This document shows positions 5,350-5,879 of a stretch of 5,879 bases of DNA, piece after piece. Position 1 is the stretch's first letter. Every line of letters begins with the position of its first letter. The notes below the pieces were generated by a model. It searched no databases, was not told the DNA's origin, and worked only from the letters and a program-made list of their open reading frames with translations. The stretch spans positions 3,611 to 9,489 of the forward strand of contig DEQG01000014.1 in the NCBI GenBank assembly GCA_002360325.1. The letters run 5' to 3'. Source of the DNA: Salinicoccus sp. UBA3372. GTDB lineage: Bacteria > Bacillota > Bacilli > Staphylococcales > Salinicoccaceae. The position numbers were made by a program, and so were the translations under genes.

Positions 5350-5879
5350 ATTTGAAAATTTCATCGATTTTCTGAATGTCTTCATCTTCCAGAACGATGT
5401 CCGCCGCACGCATATTTTCTTTGATTTGAAATCCTTTTTTAGCGCCGGGGATGATCACTCCGACAGATGGACGTGTGAGATAGAAGGCCAATACAACCTG
5501 GGCCGCTTCCTCTTCATATTTTTCTGCGATAGATTTCAACTGGTCCACTTTTGCCAGGTTTTCTTTAAACTCGTCTTCCTGGTAAAATGGCAGTTTTGAA
5601 CGCAGGTCGTCAAACTTGGAGCTTTCATCATATTTCCCTGCAAGCAGACCTGCAGCCAGCGGGTAAAATGGAATGAAAGTGATGTTGTTTTCTGCACAGT
5701 AATCAAACATGCCGTTCTCTGCTTCCCGGTTCAGCAGATTATATTCATTCTGAACAACATCGACAAAGCCGTCTTCATTGGCAGTTTTCAGCTGATCGAG
5801 TGTGACGTTGGAAACGCCGACTGCCCTGATTTTCCCCTCATCTTTTGCTTCTTTCAAAGCAGCGACAGCTTCATTCAAC
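5348..5879 (-). CDS. Aldo/keto reductase, IolS-like, C-terminal part (5' end outside the window)
   Basis: The last 176 or more residues of an NAD(P)H-dependent aldo/keto reductase, roughly half of the usual 300-330-residue enzyme. The visible part gives family landmarks of the (beta/alpha)8 barrel: EGKIRAVGVSN (14-24), VVQNEYNLLNREAE (41-54), FIPFYPLAAGLLAGKY (68-83) and VGVIIPGAKK (139-148), the last contributing to cofactor binding. The pattern is close to B. subtilis IolS/AKR11-type proteins. The first Met in the visible frame, at 5878, is internal to the family alignment and is not the start; the catalytic Asp-Tyr-Lys-His part lies off the right edge. The TAA stop (5350-5348) falls in the T-tract of the facing terminator. 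Substrate unknown; nothing ties it to the neighbouring operon. Confidence 0.9.
   Translation of the reverse strand, partial: LNEAVAALKEAKDEGKIRAVGVSNVTLDQLKTANEDGFVDVVQNEYNLLNREAENGMFDYCAENNITFIPFYPLAAGLLAGKYDESSKFDDLRSKLPFYQEDEFKENLAKVDQLKSIAEKYEEEAAQVVLAFYLTRPSVGVIIPGAKKGFQIKENMRAADIVLEDEDIQKIDEIFK

Noticed and set aside
5348..5878. Complete small 176-residue protein starting at the Met at 5878
   Set aside because: The sequence at this Met aligns to the middle of aldo/keto reductases and the frame stays open to the window edge, so the gene is cut by the edge rather than short.

Overview
The window looks like chromosomal DNA from a low-to-moderate GC Gram-positive bacterium (Bacillota, Bacillales). 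Every gene is preceded by a strong GA-rich Shine-Dalgarno sequence, one gene starts with TTG, and the closest relatives I recognise are Bacillus subtilis PatA, RocB and IolS. Staphylococcaceae of the Salinicoccus/Jeotgalicoccus type are my best guess, but the sequence alone does not settle this. I see no mobile element, CRISPR array, tRNA or rRNA, and no gene-free stretch longer than about 140 bases.

Minus-strand operon (about 4670 down to 1, running off the left edge). In transcription order it encodes a PatA-like aminotransferase (4643-3486), an FCD-type GntR regulator (3464-2790), a RocB-type M20 metallohydrolase (2797-1184), a TRAP-transporter solute-binding lipoprotein DctP (1157-147), and the first 36 codons of a second, very similar DctP lipoprotein (110-1). 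Junctions are tight: gaps of 21, 26 and 36 nt and one 8-nt overlap. A sigma-A-like promoter (4704-4676) lies upstream. A perfect 9+1+9 palindrome, CTTGTATACTGTATACAAG (4656-4674), covers its predicted start site and is a strong candidate operator for the operon's own GntR regulator.

The simplest reading is an inducible uptake-and-breakdown pathway. The TRAP receptor(s) capture an organic acid. The M20 hydrolase cuts an amide (acyl, carbamoyl or peptide) bond in the cytoplasm. The aminotransferase removes the freed amino group. The FCD regulator senses the substrate or an intermediate. Membrane subunits DctQ and DctM are not visible and would be expected beyond the left edge. The substrate cannot be read from the sequence.

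Plus strand (4780-5307): a divergently transcribed 175-residue flavodoxin-domain protein starts at TTG and ends in a strong intrinsic terminator (5311-5349). Facing it is the 3' part of an IolS-like aldo/keto reductase gene (5879-5348, minus), whose stop codon sits inside the terminator's T-tract. Neither has an obvious link to the operon. The most interesting features are the operon's gene combination, its operator, and the tandem dctP duplication, where the compared mature N-terminus differs only by silent changes.
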